A DNA stretch of 37,662 nt from contig NZ_QFRW01000071.1 of assembly GCF_003265355.1 (NCBI RefSeq), positions 1 through 37,662 on the forward strand, in the 5' to 3' direction. Below the pieces are notes generated by a model, which worked only from the letters and a program-made list of their open reading frames with translations, did no database searches and was not told where the DNA came from. Made by a program: the position numbers and the translations under genes. Positions 23,120 through 30,690 of this stretch are shown here, piece by piece; position 1 is the first letter of the stretch; the number at the start of each line of letters is the position of its first letter. The DNA is from Glycomyces dulcitolivorans. Lineage in GTDB: Bacteria > Actinomycetota > Actinomycetes > Mycobacteriales > Micromonosporaceae.

Positions 23120-26100
23120 ATGCGTGTATTCCTTCTCGGTTCATTCGACCTCCGCGACGACAGTGACCAGCCCGTCGAGCTCGCCGGGGCGCGGCTTCGG
23201 GCGCTCGTGGCGCGGTTGGCGTTCGAGGCGGGCCGGGAGGTGTCGGCCGACGCGTTGATCGACGCGATCTGGGAGGACGACGCGCCTTCTGCGAACGCGT
23301 TGCAGGCGTTGGTGTCCCGTGTCAGGAAGGCGGTCGGCGCGGACAAGGTGACGCGCGGTGCCGCCGGGTACCGGCTCGATGCCGAGCCCGGCGACGTGGA
23401 CCTGGTCAGGTTCGAGCGCCTGGCGGAGGCGGGCCGCCGCGGGGGCGACCTCGCCGCGCTGCGCGAGGCCGACCGGTTGTGGCGCGGGCCCGCACTCGCC
23501 GACCTGCTCGACTACCGGTTCGCGCAGAACGAGGCGGTCCGCCTCGAACGCCTGCGCACCGAGACCACCCGCGACCGCCTCGCGCTCGAAGTCGCCACGG
23601 GCACCGACGTGCTGGCGGAGCTGGAGCCGCTCGCCGCCGCGCACTCGCTCGACGAGCGCTGGCAGGCCCTGCTCATGCGCGCCCTCTACACGACCGGCCG
23701 CCCCGCCGAGGCCCTCGACGTGTTCGAGCGGACGCGCGAGCGCCTCGCCGACGAGCTCGGCGCGGACCCGTCCTCGGAGCTGTCCGACCTGCACCTCCAG
23801 ATCCTGCGCCAGAGCGCGGCGCCCGCCGAGCGCCCGGTGCGGCGTTCGAACCTGAAGTCGCAGTTGACGAGTTTCGTCGGCCGCGAGGACGACCTCGCCG
23901 CGCTCGTCGAGGCGGTCGCCTCCGCGCGGCTCGTCACGGTCACCGGCCCCGGCGGAGCCGGGAAGACCAGGCTCGCGACCGAGACCGCGGCCCGCATCGC
24001 CGCGAACGGCTCCGCGCCCGACGGCGTGTGGTTCGTGGAGCTCGCCTCGACCACCGACGGCACCGACGTGGCCCCGGCCGTGCTGCGCGCCATCGGCGCC
24101 CGCGAGGCGGGCCTGATGGAGCCCTCCGCGCACGACGCCGGGTCGCGCCTGGAGGAGTACTTCGCCGACCAGAGCGCGCTCATCGTCCTCGACAACTGCG
24201 AGCACCAGCTCGACGGCGTCGCCGACCTGGCCGCACGGCTCCTCGGCGCCTGCCCGGGCCTGCGCGTGATCGCGACGAGCCGTGAGGCGCTCGCGATCGG
24301 CGGGGAGCACCTGTACCCGATCCCGCCGCTGCCGCTGTCCGATGAGGACCCCGCATCGAGTCCCGCGGTGCGCCTGTTCACGGAACGGGCCGCGGCCGTG
24401 CGGCCCGGGTTCAAGCTCGACGCCGCCAACACCGAAGCGGTCGTGGAGATCTGCCGCAGGCTCGACGGCCTCCCCCTCGCCGTCGAGCTGGCCGCCGCGC
24501 GCATGCGGGCCCTGGACGCGGCGCAGATCGCGGCCCGGCTCGACGACCGGTTCGCGCTCCTGGCCGGCTCGGACCGCACCGCGCCCGCGCGCCACCGCAC
24601 CCTCAGCGCGGTCATCGCCTGGAGCTGGGAGCTCCTGTCGGACAACGAGAAGGCCCTCGCCATGCGCATGTCCGTCTACCCCGCGGGCCTCGCCCTAGAA
24701 GGCGTCGAGGACCTCGACGCGCTCGCCGGACTCGTCGACAAGTCCCTTGTAGAGCGAGACGGCGAACGCTACCGGATGCTGGAGACCATCCGCTCCTACG
24801 CCGTTGCGCGCCTGGAGGAGAGCGGCGACGCCGAGACCGTGGCCGACGCGATGGCGAAGCACTGCCTGGCCCTCGCCGAGCGCTCCGACGCGGAGCTGCG
24901 CACCGCCGCCCAGATCGAGGCGATGGCCCGCCTGACCGCCGAGCACGGCAACCTCGTCACCGTCATCGGCCGCGCCGTCGCCACCGCCGACGTCGCCACC
25001 GGGCTCCAGATGCTCTCGGCCCTGTTCTGGTACTGGCACCTGCGCGGCAGCTACTCCGAGTTCCGGCACTGGACCGAGTCGGTCCTCGCCGTCCCCGCCG
25101 AGATCCCCGCGCACCTCCAGTCCGCGTCGCTCATCCTCTCCGGGGTCGCCGCGACCGCGAAGGGCGGCTTCCTCGCCGGGCAGGACGACATCAGGGCGGG
25201 CGTCGAGCTGGGCCAGAGCCTGGAGCCCGGCGCCCCGGGACGGTTCCTCGTGCAGGTCGCGCCCGCGTTCCTCCCCGACGCCGCCCCGGCCGACGAGCGC
25301 GGCCTGGAGGGCTGGGAGCTCGGCACGGCCCTGCTCATCGAGGCCGCCGCCGGCAGCCACGCCAGGGGCGTCGCGAGCGCCGCGCCGACCGCCCGCGCCG
25401 AGGCCGTGTTCGCCGGCCTCGGCGAGCGCTGGGGCCTGGCGTCGACGCTGCGCGTCAAGGCCGAATGCCTTGGCTGGCAAGGGGACCTGGTGGGCGCGGA
25501 GCGCGCGGTCGCCGAGGCGGCCCGGCTCCTCGACGAACTGGGGACGCTCGGCGACGCGAGCGAGGCGTACGCGGAGCTGTCGCTGTGGTACGCCCGGAAC
25601 GGCTCGACCGAGTCGGCCTGGAAGGCGTTCGACCGCGCGGTCGCGCTGGCCGAGGCCGTCAGGGAGCCCAACAGCCTGGCGTACGCGCGCTGGTTCGAGG
25701 TCCCGGTGCTCGTCGCCGAGGGCCGGTACGGCGACGCGCTCGAAGCGCTGCCGGCCGTCGAGGGGAGCCTCGACGGGGCGGCCGGGCTCGGGGAGCGGAT
25801 GCGCGTCCTCAGCTCGTCACTGAAGGACCTGGTCGTGCTGTTCCTGGGCGAGGGGAAGCCGACCGCGATCGCGAGCCTCGGGACGCACCACGTCGAGGGG
25901 GCGGCCGTCGCCGACCTCGCCATGGCCGCCCGTGTCGCGGCGGCGGTCTCGCTCGCCGACGGCGACGCGGCCGCCGCGGCCCGCAGGCTCGGGTTCGGGC
26001 GCGCGGTGCTGGGCGTCGACGACGGGCGCGGGTACGACACGGAGCTGCACACGGAGCAGCGTGCGCGCGAGGCATTGGGCGACAAGGCGTTCCAGGAGGC

Positions 26101-26161
26101 GTACGACGGCGGCGCGGCGCTCGGCCGCGGGGACGCCGTCGCGGTGCTCCTCGGCGCGTAA
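23120..26161 (+). CDS. AfsR/SARP-type regulator (wHTH-BTAD-NB-ARC-TPR)
   Basis: A 1013-residue regulator. Domains: OmpR-like winged helix (about 1-90, starting RVFLLGSFDLRDD), BTAD (about 95-240, ending LGADPSSELSDLHLQILRQ), an STAND/NB-ARC ATPase (about 250-560: Walker A GPGGAGKTRLA at 276-286, Walker B-like LIVLDNCEHQ near 354-363, ATSREAL, GLPLAVELAAARMR), then a helical TPR-like region to the end. Such proteins activate secondary metabolism or differentiation genes in streptomycetes after nucleotide-dependent assembly. An 11-bp-spaced direct repeat before the gene may be its own binding site. No biosynthetic cluster is adjacent, so the target is unknown. The ATG at 23120 begins exactly at the first strand of the DNA-binding domain. 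Confidence 0.93.
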   Translation: MRVFLLGSFDLRDDSDQPVELAGARLRALVARLAFEAGREVSADALIDAIWEDDAPSANALQALVSRVRKAVGADKVTRGAAGYRLDAEPGDVDLVRFERLAEAGRRGGDLAALREADRLWRGPALADLLDYRFAQNEAVRLERLRTETTRDRLALEVATGTDVLAELEPLAAAHSLDERWQALLMRALYTTGRPAEALDVFERTRERLADELGADPSSELSDLHLQILRQSAAPAERPVRRSNLKSQLTSFVGREDDLAALVEAVASARLVTVTGPGGAGKTRLATETAARIAANGSAPDGVWFVELASTTDGTDVAPAVLRAIGAREAGLMEPSAHDAGSRLEEYFADQSALIVLDNCEHQLDGVADLAARLLGACPGLRVIATSREALAIGGEHLYPIPPLPLSDEDPASSPAVRLFTERAAAVRPGFKLDAANTEAVVEICRRLDGLPLAVELAAARMRALDAAQIAARLDDRFALLAGSDRTAPARHRTLSAVIAWSWELLSDNEKALAMRMSVYPAGLALEGVEDLDALAGLVDKSLVERDGERYRMLETIRSYAVARLEESGDAETVADAMAKHCLALAERSDAELRTAAQIEAMARLTAEHGNLVTVIGRAVATADVATGLQMLSALFWYWHLRGSYSEFRHWTESVLAVPAEIPAHLQSASLILSGVAATAKGGFLAGQDDIRAGVELGQSLEPGAPGRFLVQVAPAFLPDAAPADERGLEGWELGTALLIEAAAGSHARGVASAAPTARAEAVFAGLGERWGLASTLRVKAECLGWQGDLVGAERAVAEAARLLDELGTLGDASEAYAELSLWYARNGSTESAWKAFDRAVALAEAVREPNSLAYARWFEVPVLVAEGRYGDALEALPAVEGSLDGAAGLGERMRVLSSSLKDLVVLFLGEGKPTAIASLGTHHVEGAAVADLAMAARVAAAVSLADGDAAAAARRLGFGRAVLGVDDGRGYDTELHTEQRAREALGDKAFQEAYDGGAALGRGDAVAVLLGA

Positions 26162-26169
26162 GTGCACGC

Positions 26170-26205
26170 GGAACCGACCCTGCGGGTCAGGCGGGGCCGG
26201 TTTCC
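26170..26205. terminator. Hairpin region between convergent genes
   Basis: An inner GACCC-TGC-GGGTC hairpin (26176-26188) lies within an imperfect outer pairing of GGAACC (26170-26175) with GGTTTCC (26199-26205). It is 9 bp after the SARP stop and 12 bp from the end of the minus-strand operon. The likely role is a shared terminator; the structure is imperfect. Confidence 0.5.
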
Positions 26206-26216
26206 GTTGGGTTGGT

Positions 26217-27026
26217 TCAGATTCCGTATTGGACGGTGAGGCTGCCGATGACGCCGGACACGGTGATCGCGTAGTCGGCGTCGGCGCCCGGGTCAGTGGC
26301 GATCTGGATGTTGCGGTCGCCGATGGCGCCGTCGTAGCTGACGTCGTAGGTGGTGCCGTCGTCGGGGACGATGATGAGCACGTCGCCGGTGCCGGCGTCG
26401 ACGGTGATGTCGCCGCGGACCTCGTCGAACTCTAGGGACACGTCCCCGACGCCGGTCTCCACTGTGGTCGAGGTGGCGCGGAGGTGCTCGCCGATGACGT
26501 CGCCCACCCCGGACCGGGCGTCGATGTCGCCGTCGAGGCCGTCGAAGGTGATGTTGCCGATGCCGGTCTCGGCGTCGGCGTCGGCGCCCGAGGGCAGACC
26601 CAGCGTGTAGTTCGTCTGGCACTGGTCGACGTCGAGGCCGAGGAAGTCGCTCTGGCCGCACTCGCCCACGGCGGTGAAGACGTCGCCGTCCCAGTCCTCG
26701 CTCGTGTCGGGTTCGGCGCCGAGCCAGCGGGTCTTGAGGCGGTAGTCCAGGCCGGCGCCCTCCGTCGCCTCGAAGACGACGTCGCCGATGTCGGCCGTGA
26801 CGTCAGCGGTGTCGACCGGCCGGTCGAACTCCTGCGTACGGGTGTCGCTCTCCTCGGTGGAGGAGATGATCCAGGCCCAGGAGCCGTAGGCGGCCAGGCC
26901 GGTGAGGAGGGCGGCGGCGGTGAGGGTGCCGCCGACGATCCACCACGCCTTGCGGGCGGGGTAGGGCGCCTCGACGGGCGTCTCGGCGGCTCCGGGCGCG
27001 GCGGGCTTGGCGGGGGTGTCGATCAT
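26217..27026 (-). CDS. DUF4097/toast-rack-like membrane-anchored protein
   Basis: A 269-residue protein with a Pro/Ala N-terminal cytoplasmic tail, one transmembrane helix at about 28-52 and an outside beta-solenoid-like domain. The repeats AETGIGNITFDGLDGDIDARSGVGDVIG, VETGVGDVSLEFDEVRGDITVDAGTGDVLI are the GxGD/GD(I/V) strands of DUF4097 or toast-rack domains. In firmicutes and actinobacteria such domains (LiaF/PspC-like) accompany envelope-stress two-component systems. The gene follows the response regulator with a 4-bp ATGA overlap, so it is the third gene of the kinase operon and probably modulates or is controlled by it. Two cysteines near 117 and 128 may form a disulfide. Confidence 0.85.
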   Translation of the reverse strand: MIDTPAKPAAPGAAETPVEAPYPARKAWWIVGGTLTAAALLTGLAAYGSWAWIISSTEESDTRTQEFDRPVDTADVTADIGDVVFEATEGAGLDYRLKTRWLGAEPDTSEDWDGDVFTAVGECGQSDFLGLDVDQCQTNYTLGLPSGADADAETGIGNITFDGLDGDIDARSGVGDVIGEHLRATSTTVETGVGDVSLEFDEVRGDITVDAGTGDVLIIVPDDGTTYDVSYDGAIGDRNIQIATDPGADADYAITVSGVIGSLTVQYGI

Positions 27027-27682
27027 GACCGGTCCTTTGCGTTGCCTTGCAGGAACTTGAGAATGGCGAGGACGCGGCGGTTGCCGCTGTCGGTGGGCGG
27101 GAGTCCGAGCTTCGCGAAGATCGAGTTGATGTGCTTGGAGACGGCGCCTTCGGAGAGGAACAGGACCCCCGCGATCCCGGCGTTCGAGCGCCCTTCCGCC
27201 ATGTGCGACAGGACCTCCCGCTCCCGGGGCGTGAGCCGGTCGAGCTCGTCGCCCTCGCGGCGGACCAGGAGCTGGGAGATGACCTCGGGGTCGAGGGCGG
27301 TGCCGCCGCCGGCGACGCGGCGCAGCGAGTCGAGGAACTCCTCGACGTCGGCGACGCGGTCCTTGAGCAGGTACCCGATGCCGCGCATCTGCCCGGTGAG
27401 CAGCTCGACCGCGTACCGCTCCTCCACGTACTGGGAGAGCATGAGGACCGCGAGGTCCGGGTAGCGGCGGCGCAGGACGAGCGCGGCGCGGACGCCTTCG
27501 TCGCTCTGGTCGGGCGGCATCCTGACGTCGGCCACGACCAGGTCGGGGCAGTCGCGCTCGACCGAGCGCAGGAGCGACTCGGCGTCCCCGACGGTGTCGA
27601 TCACTTCGATCCCGCCGATCTCCATGAGCCTGGCGAGGCCCTCGCGGAGGAGGACCGAGTCTTCGGCGATCACGACGCGCAT
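27023..27682 (-). CDS. LuxR/NarL-family response regulator
   Basis: A 219-residue response regulator. The receiver has the acidic pair E7-D8, the phospho-acceptor D52 in LVVADVRMPP, and the conserved lysine in GYLLKDRV. The C-terminal GerE domain reads LTPREREVLSHMAEGRSNAGIAGVLFLSEGAVSKHINSIFAKLGL, with the normal recognition helix. It is the cognate partner of the histidine kinase whose 3' end overlaps its start by 13 bp. Targets are not visible, but the perfect GCCTAG palindrome at the kinase start codon is a good candidate for autoregulation. Confidence 0.96.
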   Translation of the reverse strand: MRVVIAEDSVLLREGLARLMEIGGIEVIDTVGDAESLLRSVERDCPDLVVADVRMPPDQSDEGVRAALVLRRRYPDLAVLMLSQYVEERYAVELLTGQMRGIGYLLKDRVADVEEFLDSLRRVAGGGTALDPEVISQLLVRREGDELDRLTPREREVLSHMAEGRSNAGIAGVLFLSEGAVSKHINSIFAKLGLPPTDSGNRRVLAILKFLQGNAKDRS

Positions 27683-28944
27683 GGCAGCTCCGCTTCGATG
27701 GTGGTGGGCCCGCCGAGCGGGCTGGTCAGGAGGAACCGGCCGTCGACCGACCGGACCCGGTCGCCCAGGCCGCGCAGGCCGGTCCCGGACTCGGGGTCGG
27801 CCCCGCCGCGGCCGTCGTCGACGACGCGCAGGCGCAGCAGGTCGCCTCCGTCGGCGTCCTTCGCGAGGACGACCTCGACGGCGGCGTTCTCGGCGCCGGA
27901 GTGCCGGGCGGTGTTCGTGAGGGCCTCGGAGATCACGAAGTACGCGACCGCCTCGATGTCGCGGGCGACGCGCCGCTCCATGTCCACCTTGAGCCGCACC
28001 GGGATCGGGGACCTGGCGGCGACCGCCGAGAGCGCGGCGTCGAGCCCGCGGTCTTCGAGGACGGCCGGGTGGAGTCCGCGCACGAGGTCGCGCAGGTCGG
28101 TGAGGACCTGCTTGGACTCCTCGTGGGCGTCGGCGAGCGCCTGCTTGGCGTCGTCGGGCAGGTCGGTGAGGGTGGCGCGGGCGATCCCGAGGTTCATCGC
28201 GAGGGAGGTGAGCCGCTGCTGCGCGCCGTCGTGCAGGTCGCGCTCGATGCGCCGCCGCTCCGCATCCGCGGCATCCACAGTGGAGTCGCGGCTGACCTTG
28301 AGGTCGGTGACCCGCTCCTGGAGCTGCTGGGCCCTGGTGGTGCCCACCAGGAGCTGGCGGGCGATGAGCCCGTCGAGCTCCGACAGGCCCCGCGTGATCC
28401 ACGGCGCGGCGAGCAGGAGCACGATGCCGCCCAGCAGGAGCGCCCAGTGGCGCACTCCGAGGTCGGCGCCGATCCCGAAGAGGGGCGCGGCCATCATGGC
28501 GGGCGCGATGGTCCACGCGGTGATCGCGATGATCGCGGCGAACGCGCCGAAGAACCCGGCGATCACGTGGTACGAGAACTGCCGCCACGTCTTCGGGGTG
28601 CGGACGACCCCGAGGAGGGACCTCCACGTGAAGGTCACCGGCGGCGAGTGGTCTGTGGGCCAGCGGATCCCGAGGAGGGCCGCGTGCCGGGAGCGCTGCA
28701 CGGCGGTGAGCGCGGCGCTGGTGAGCAGGATCGCGGCGAGCGCGGCGGCCGGGATGACGAGTGTGACGAATCCCGCTGCGCCCGCGGCGAACAGGGTGCC
28801 GATGGCGATCCCGCCGAGCGACCCGACCACCCCACCGGTGACGAGGTGTACGAGGGCGAGCCAGGTGCGCCCGTCCCACAGGCCCGCCGCGATCACGCGG
28901 GGGGCTCGGCGCCAGGGGAGCGCCTGCGGCACTGAGATGTCCAT
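27670..28944 (-). CDS. Sensor histidine kinase, HisKA_3 type
   Basis: A 424-residue membrane kinase. The N-terminal 190 residues hold four hydrophobic segments (about 30-80 and 125-182) with a PRVIAAGLWDGRTW start typical of the actinobacterial membrane sensor domain found with HisKA_3. A short coiled region (195-225) leads to AERRRIERDLHDGAQQRL with the phospho-accepting H238. The HATPase has SEALTNTARHS (N box), DDGRGGADPESGTGLRGLGDRVR (G boxes). It signals to the overlapping LuxR regulator. The start at 28944 is supported by a TAGTGT -10 seven nt upstream; a more distal in-frame codon at 28980 is not. Confidence 0.94.
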   Translation of the reverse strand: MDISVPQALPWRRAPRVIAAGLWDGRTWLALVHLVTGGVVGSLGGIAIGTLFAAGAAGFVTLVIPAAALAAILLTSAALTAVQRSRHAALLGIRWPTDHSPPVTFTWRSLLGVVRTPKTWRQFSYHVIAGFFGAFAAIIAITAWTIAPAMMAAPLFGIGADLGVRHWALLLGGIVLLLAAPWITRGLSELDGLIARQLLVGTTRAQQLQERVTDLKVSRDSTVDAADAERRRIERDLHDGAQQRLTSLAMNLGIARATLTDLPDDAKQALADAHEESKQVLTDLRDLVRGLHPAVLEDRGLDAALSAVAARSPIPVRLKVDMERRVARDIEAVAYFVISEALTNTARHSGAENAAVEVVLAKDADGGDLLRLRVVDDGRGGADPESGTGLRGLGDRVRSVDGRFLLTSPLGGPTTIEAELPCAS

Positions 28945-28960
28945 GCCTAGAACACTAGGC
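28945..28960. promoter_or_regulatory. Perfect palindrome GCCTAG-N4-CTAGGC at kinase operon start
   Basis: GCCTAG (28945-28950), AACA, CTAGGC (28955-28960) abuts the kinase ATG at 28944 and contains the minus-strand -10 TAGTGT (28952-28957), 7 nt from the ATG. A protein bound here would cover the -10 and the start site. The gene has no leader in which a ribosome site could lie. Confidence 0.65.
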
Positions 28961-29035
28961 AGATCCCCAGCTCCGGGCATTGCCGCAGGCGCCCGACTTC
29001 ACGGTGAAGTTTCCTCTACCCCGCCGCTCTGGGAC

Positions 29036-29274
29036 TCACTCGCAGCCGACGCCGTCGCCGTCCCGGTCGAGGTGGGACCCGTACCCGGGATCGCCCGGGT
29101 AGATCGGATCGGCCCCGGCGTCGCGGACCGCGTCGCAGTTCTCGTAGTAGACGCTGCCGCCGCCGTCATCGTCGTCGTTGCCGCCCCGTTCGAGTCCCCG
29201 CCGTCGTCGGCGGCCTCGGTCTCCGCGGCCTCGGTGGTCGGGTCCGCAGTCGTGGGCTCCTCGGTCGATTCGGG
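29036..29274 (-). pseudogene. Decayed Excalibur-domain protein gene (5' truncated, frameshifted)
   Basis: On the minus strand a Thr/Glu/Pro/Ala linker (PESTEEPTT, AAETEAADDGGDSN) runs in one frame down to the run of four G at 29184-29187. Beyond it the next frame gives GGGSVYYENCDAVRDAG, ADPIYPGDPGYGSHLDRD and GDGVGCE then TGA at 29036, a complete Excalibur calcium-binding motif (Cys...DxDxDGxxCE). One extra G in the run would join linker and domain exactly (DSNGGGNDDDDGGGSVYY). Upstream of the linker no frame shows a signal peptide, so the 5' end is lost too. The remnant follows the tRNA-Pro terminator. An uncalled base would mend the frame but not the missing 5' end. Confidence 0.8.
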
Positions 29275-29435
29275 TACCAAAGGGGAAAGGTGGACACGTT
29301 GGCTCCCAAGGGGTAGGAGGGTGTGCCGGGACCGAAGCCTATGCCCGTTGAGGCTTCGACGGAATCCGCTGCGCGGTGGACCGGCTACCAACCGTAAGGA
29401 CTCCCTCGTTCGTGTGAACGGCCCGCGAAACGAAA

Positions 29436-29462
29436 CAGGCCAGGAGCGATGCTCCTGGCCTG
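29436..29462 (-). terminator. Intrinsic terminator of tRNA-Pro
   Basis: CAGGCCAGGAGC (29436-29447) pairs perfectly with GCTCCTGGCCTG (29451-29462) over a 3-nt loop. On the minus strand it is followed by TTTCGTTTCG, a classic T-rich tail, 8 nt after the tRNA 3' end. Confidence 0.92.
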
Positions 29463-29469
29463 ATCTGTG

Positions 29470-29546
<77 letters not shown>

Positions 29547-29633
29547 ATGTTCTCTTTTCGGCGCGCACGATTGCTGTGAGCGTCGGTTTGAAATGCTACC
29601 CGAGCGGCGGGCGGGCCGTCGAACGGGGTGGGG

Positions 29634-29667
29634 GGCCCGGGGCCCGGTCACATCCGGGCCCCGGGCC
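29634..29667 (-). terminator. Long GC terminator of the metallophosphoesterase gene
   Basis: GGCCCGGGGCCCGG (29634-29647), loop TCACAT, CCGGGCCCCGGGCC (29654-29667): 14 perfect pairs, 4 bp past the stop codon. There is no T tail, as is common in high-GC actinobacteria. Confidence 0.85.
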
Positions 29668-29671
29668 GCGG

Positions 29672-30568
29672 CTAGAAGACCTTCGGGACGAAGGTCAGGA
29701 GGCTGGCCTCCGGGGCGCACGCGAAGCGCACCGGCGCGTACGGGCTGGTGCCCAGGCCGGCGGACACGTGGAGCCACATGTCCTCCCACGGGTGCAGGCC
29801 CTTGACGCGCTCGCGGTCGATGCCGCAGTTGGTGACGAGGGCCCCGTAGCCGGGCACGCAGACCTGGCCGCCGTGGGTGTGGCCCGCGGCGACGAAGTCG
29901 TAGCCGTCGGCCTCGAAGGAGTCGAGGACGCGCGGCTCGGGCGAGTGGGTGAGGCCGATCGACAGGTCGGCGCTGCTCGGGACGGGCCCGGCGACGAGCT
30001 CGTAGTCGTCGAGGTCGAAGTGCGGGTCGTCGACGCCCGCGAAGTGGACGTTCATCCCGGCGACGACCTTGTCGGCCGCGGCGTTGTTCAGGTCGAGCCA
30101 GCCGCCGTCGACGAGGATCTTGCGCAGCTCCTCGGTCGGGAGCGGCTCGCCGTACTTGTGCTCGTGGTGCTTGTTGAAGTACTGGAGCGGGTTCTTGAAC
30201 ACCGGCGCGTAGTAGTCGTTCGAGCCGAACACGAACGCGCCCGGGGCCTTGAACAGCGGCCGGAGCGTCTTGGCGACCAGGTCGACCGCGTCCGGGTGGG
30301 CGAGGTTGTCGCCGGTCAGGAGCACCAGGTCCGGGTCGAGCGCGGACAGGGACGCGACCCAGTGGGCCTTGCGCACCTGCCCGGGCGTCATGTGCAGGTC
30401 GGAGATGTGCAGGACCCGGATAGGCTCTGCTCCTTCGGGAAGCGCCGGCACGGCGAAGTGCCTGAGCGTGTACTGGACGCGTTCGTATAGCGACGCGTAG
30501 GCGAGCGCCAGCGCCCCCGCGCCGACCCCGATCCCGGCTGCTGCGGCAAGTCCACGGCTGATCTTCAT
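29672..30568 (-). CDS. Membrane-anchored metallophosphoesterase
   Basis: A 298-residue calcineurin-like phosphoesterase. A hydrophobic N-terminal segment (about 6-28) is a signal anchor. Metal motifs are ISDLHM (D57, H59), LLTGDNL (D87, N88), FGSNDYY (near 114-120, the GNHD-like motif with Ser inserted for Asn/His order), LTHSPEP and AGHTHGGQ (near 228-235). The family includes YkuE-like and UDP-diacylglucosamine pyrophosphatase-like enzymes acting at the membrane; the substrate is unknown. A -10-like TACCGT is 6 nt before the ATG, so the message is probably leaderless. The IS element ends about 25 bp upstream, so any element-borne or original -35 lies at the junction. Confidence 0.9.
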   Translation of the reverse strand: MKISRGLAAAAGIGVGAGALALAYASLYERVQYTLRHFAVPALPEGAEPIRVLHISDLHMTPGQVRKAHWVASLSALDPDLVLLTGDNLAHPDAVDLVAKTLRPLFKAPGAFVFGSNDYYAPVFKNPLQYFNKHHEHKYGEPLPTEELRKILVDGGWLDLNNAAADKVVAGMNVHFAGVDDPHFDLDDYELVAGPVPSSADLSIGLTHSPEPRVLDSFEADGYDFVAAGHTHGGQVCVPGYGALVTNCGIDRERVKGLHPWEDMWLHVSAGLGTSPYAPVRFACAPEASLLTFVPKVF

Positions 30569-30574
30569 ACCCCA

Positions 30575-30580
30575 ACGGTA
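30575..30580 (-). promoter_or_regulatory. -10 box of leaderless metallophosphoesterase transcript
   Basis: Minus-strand TACCGT, 6 nt, then the ATG at 30568. The matching -35 position falls at about 30599-30604, that is within or at the edge of the IS element. Confidence 0.45.
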
Positions 30581-30594
30581 GATTGTCGAGATTT

Positions 30595-30690
30595 GGCTCG
30601 CACCCCCTCCCTTGGAGAAGGCACCCGCCCATCACTGGAGGGTGTTTCCTGTTTCATCGATGGTCGCCGCGGCGCTAGGAGCGCTTTGGT
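30595..30690 (-). ncRNA. Candidate reRNA/omega-RNA at the tnpB 3' end
   Basis: TnpB nucleases use a guide RNA made from the 3' end of tnpB and the right end of the element, with the guide taken from flanking DNA. Here the minus-strand sequence past the tnpB stop is conserved-looking and ends in the hairpin GCCTTCTCC-AAG-GGAGGGGGT (pairs include G-U wobbles). The guide would be minus-strand bases below about 30595. This is inferred from the family, not shown by sequence alone. Confidence 0.45.
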
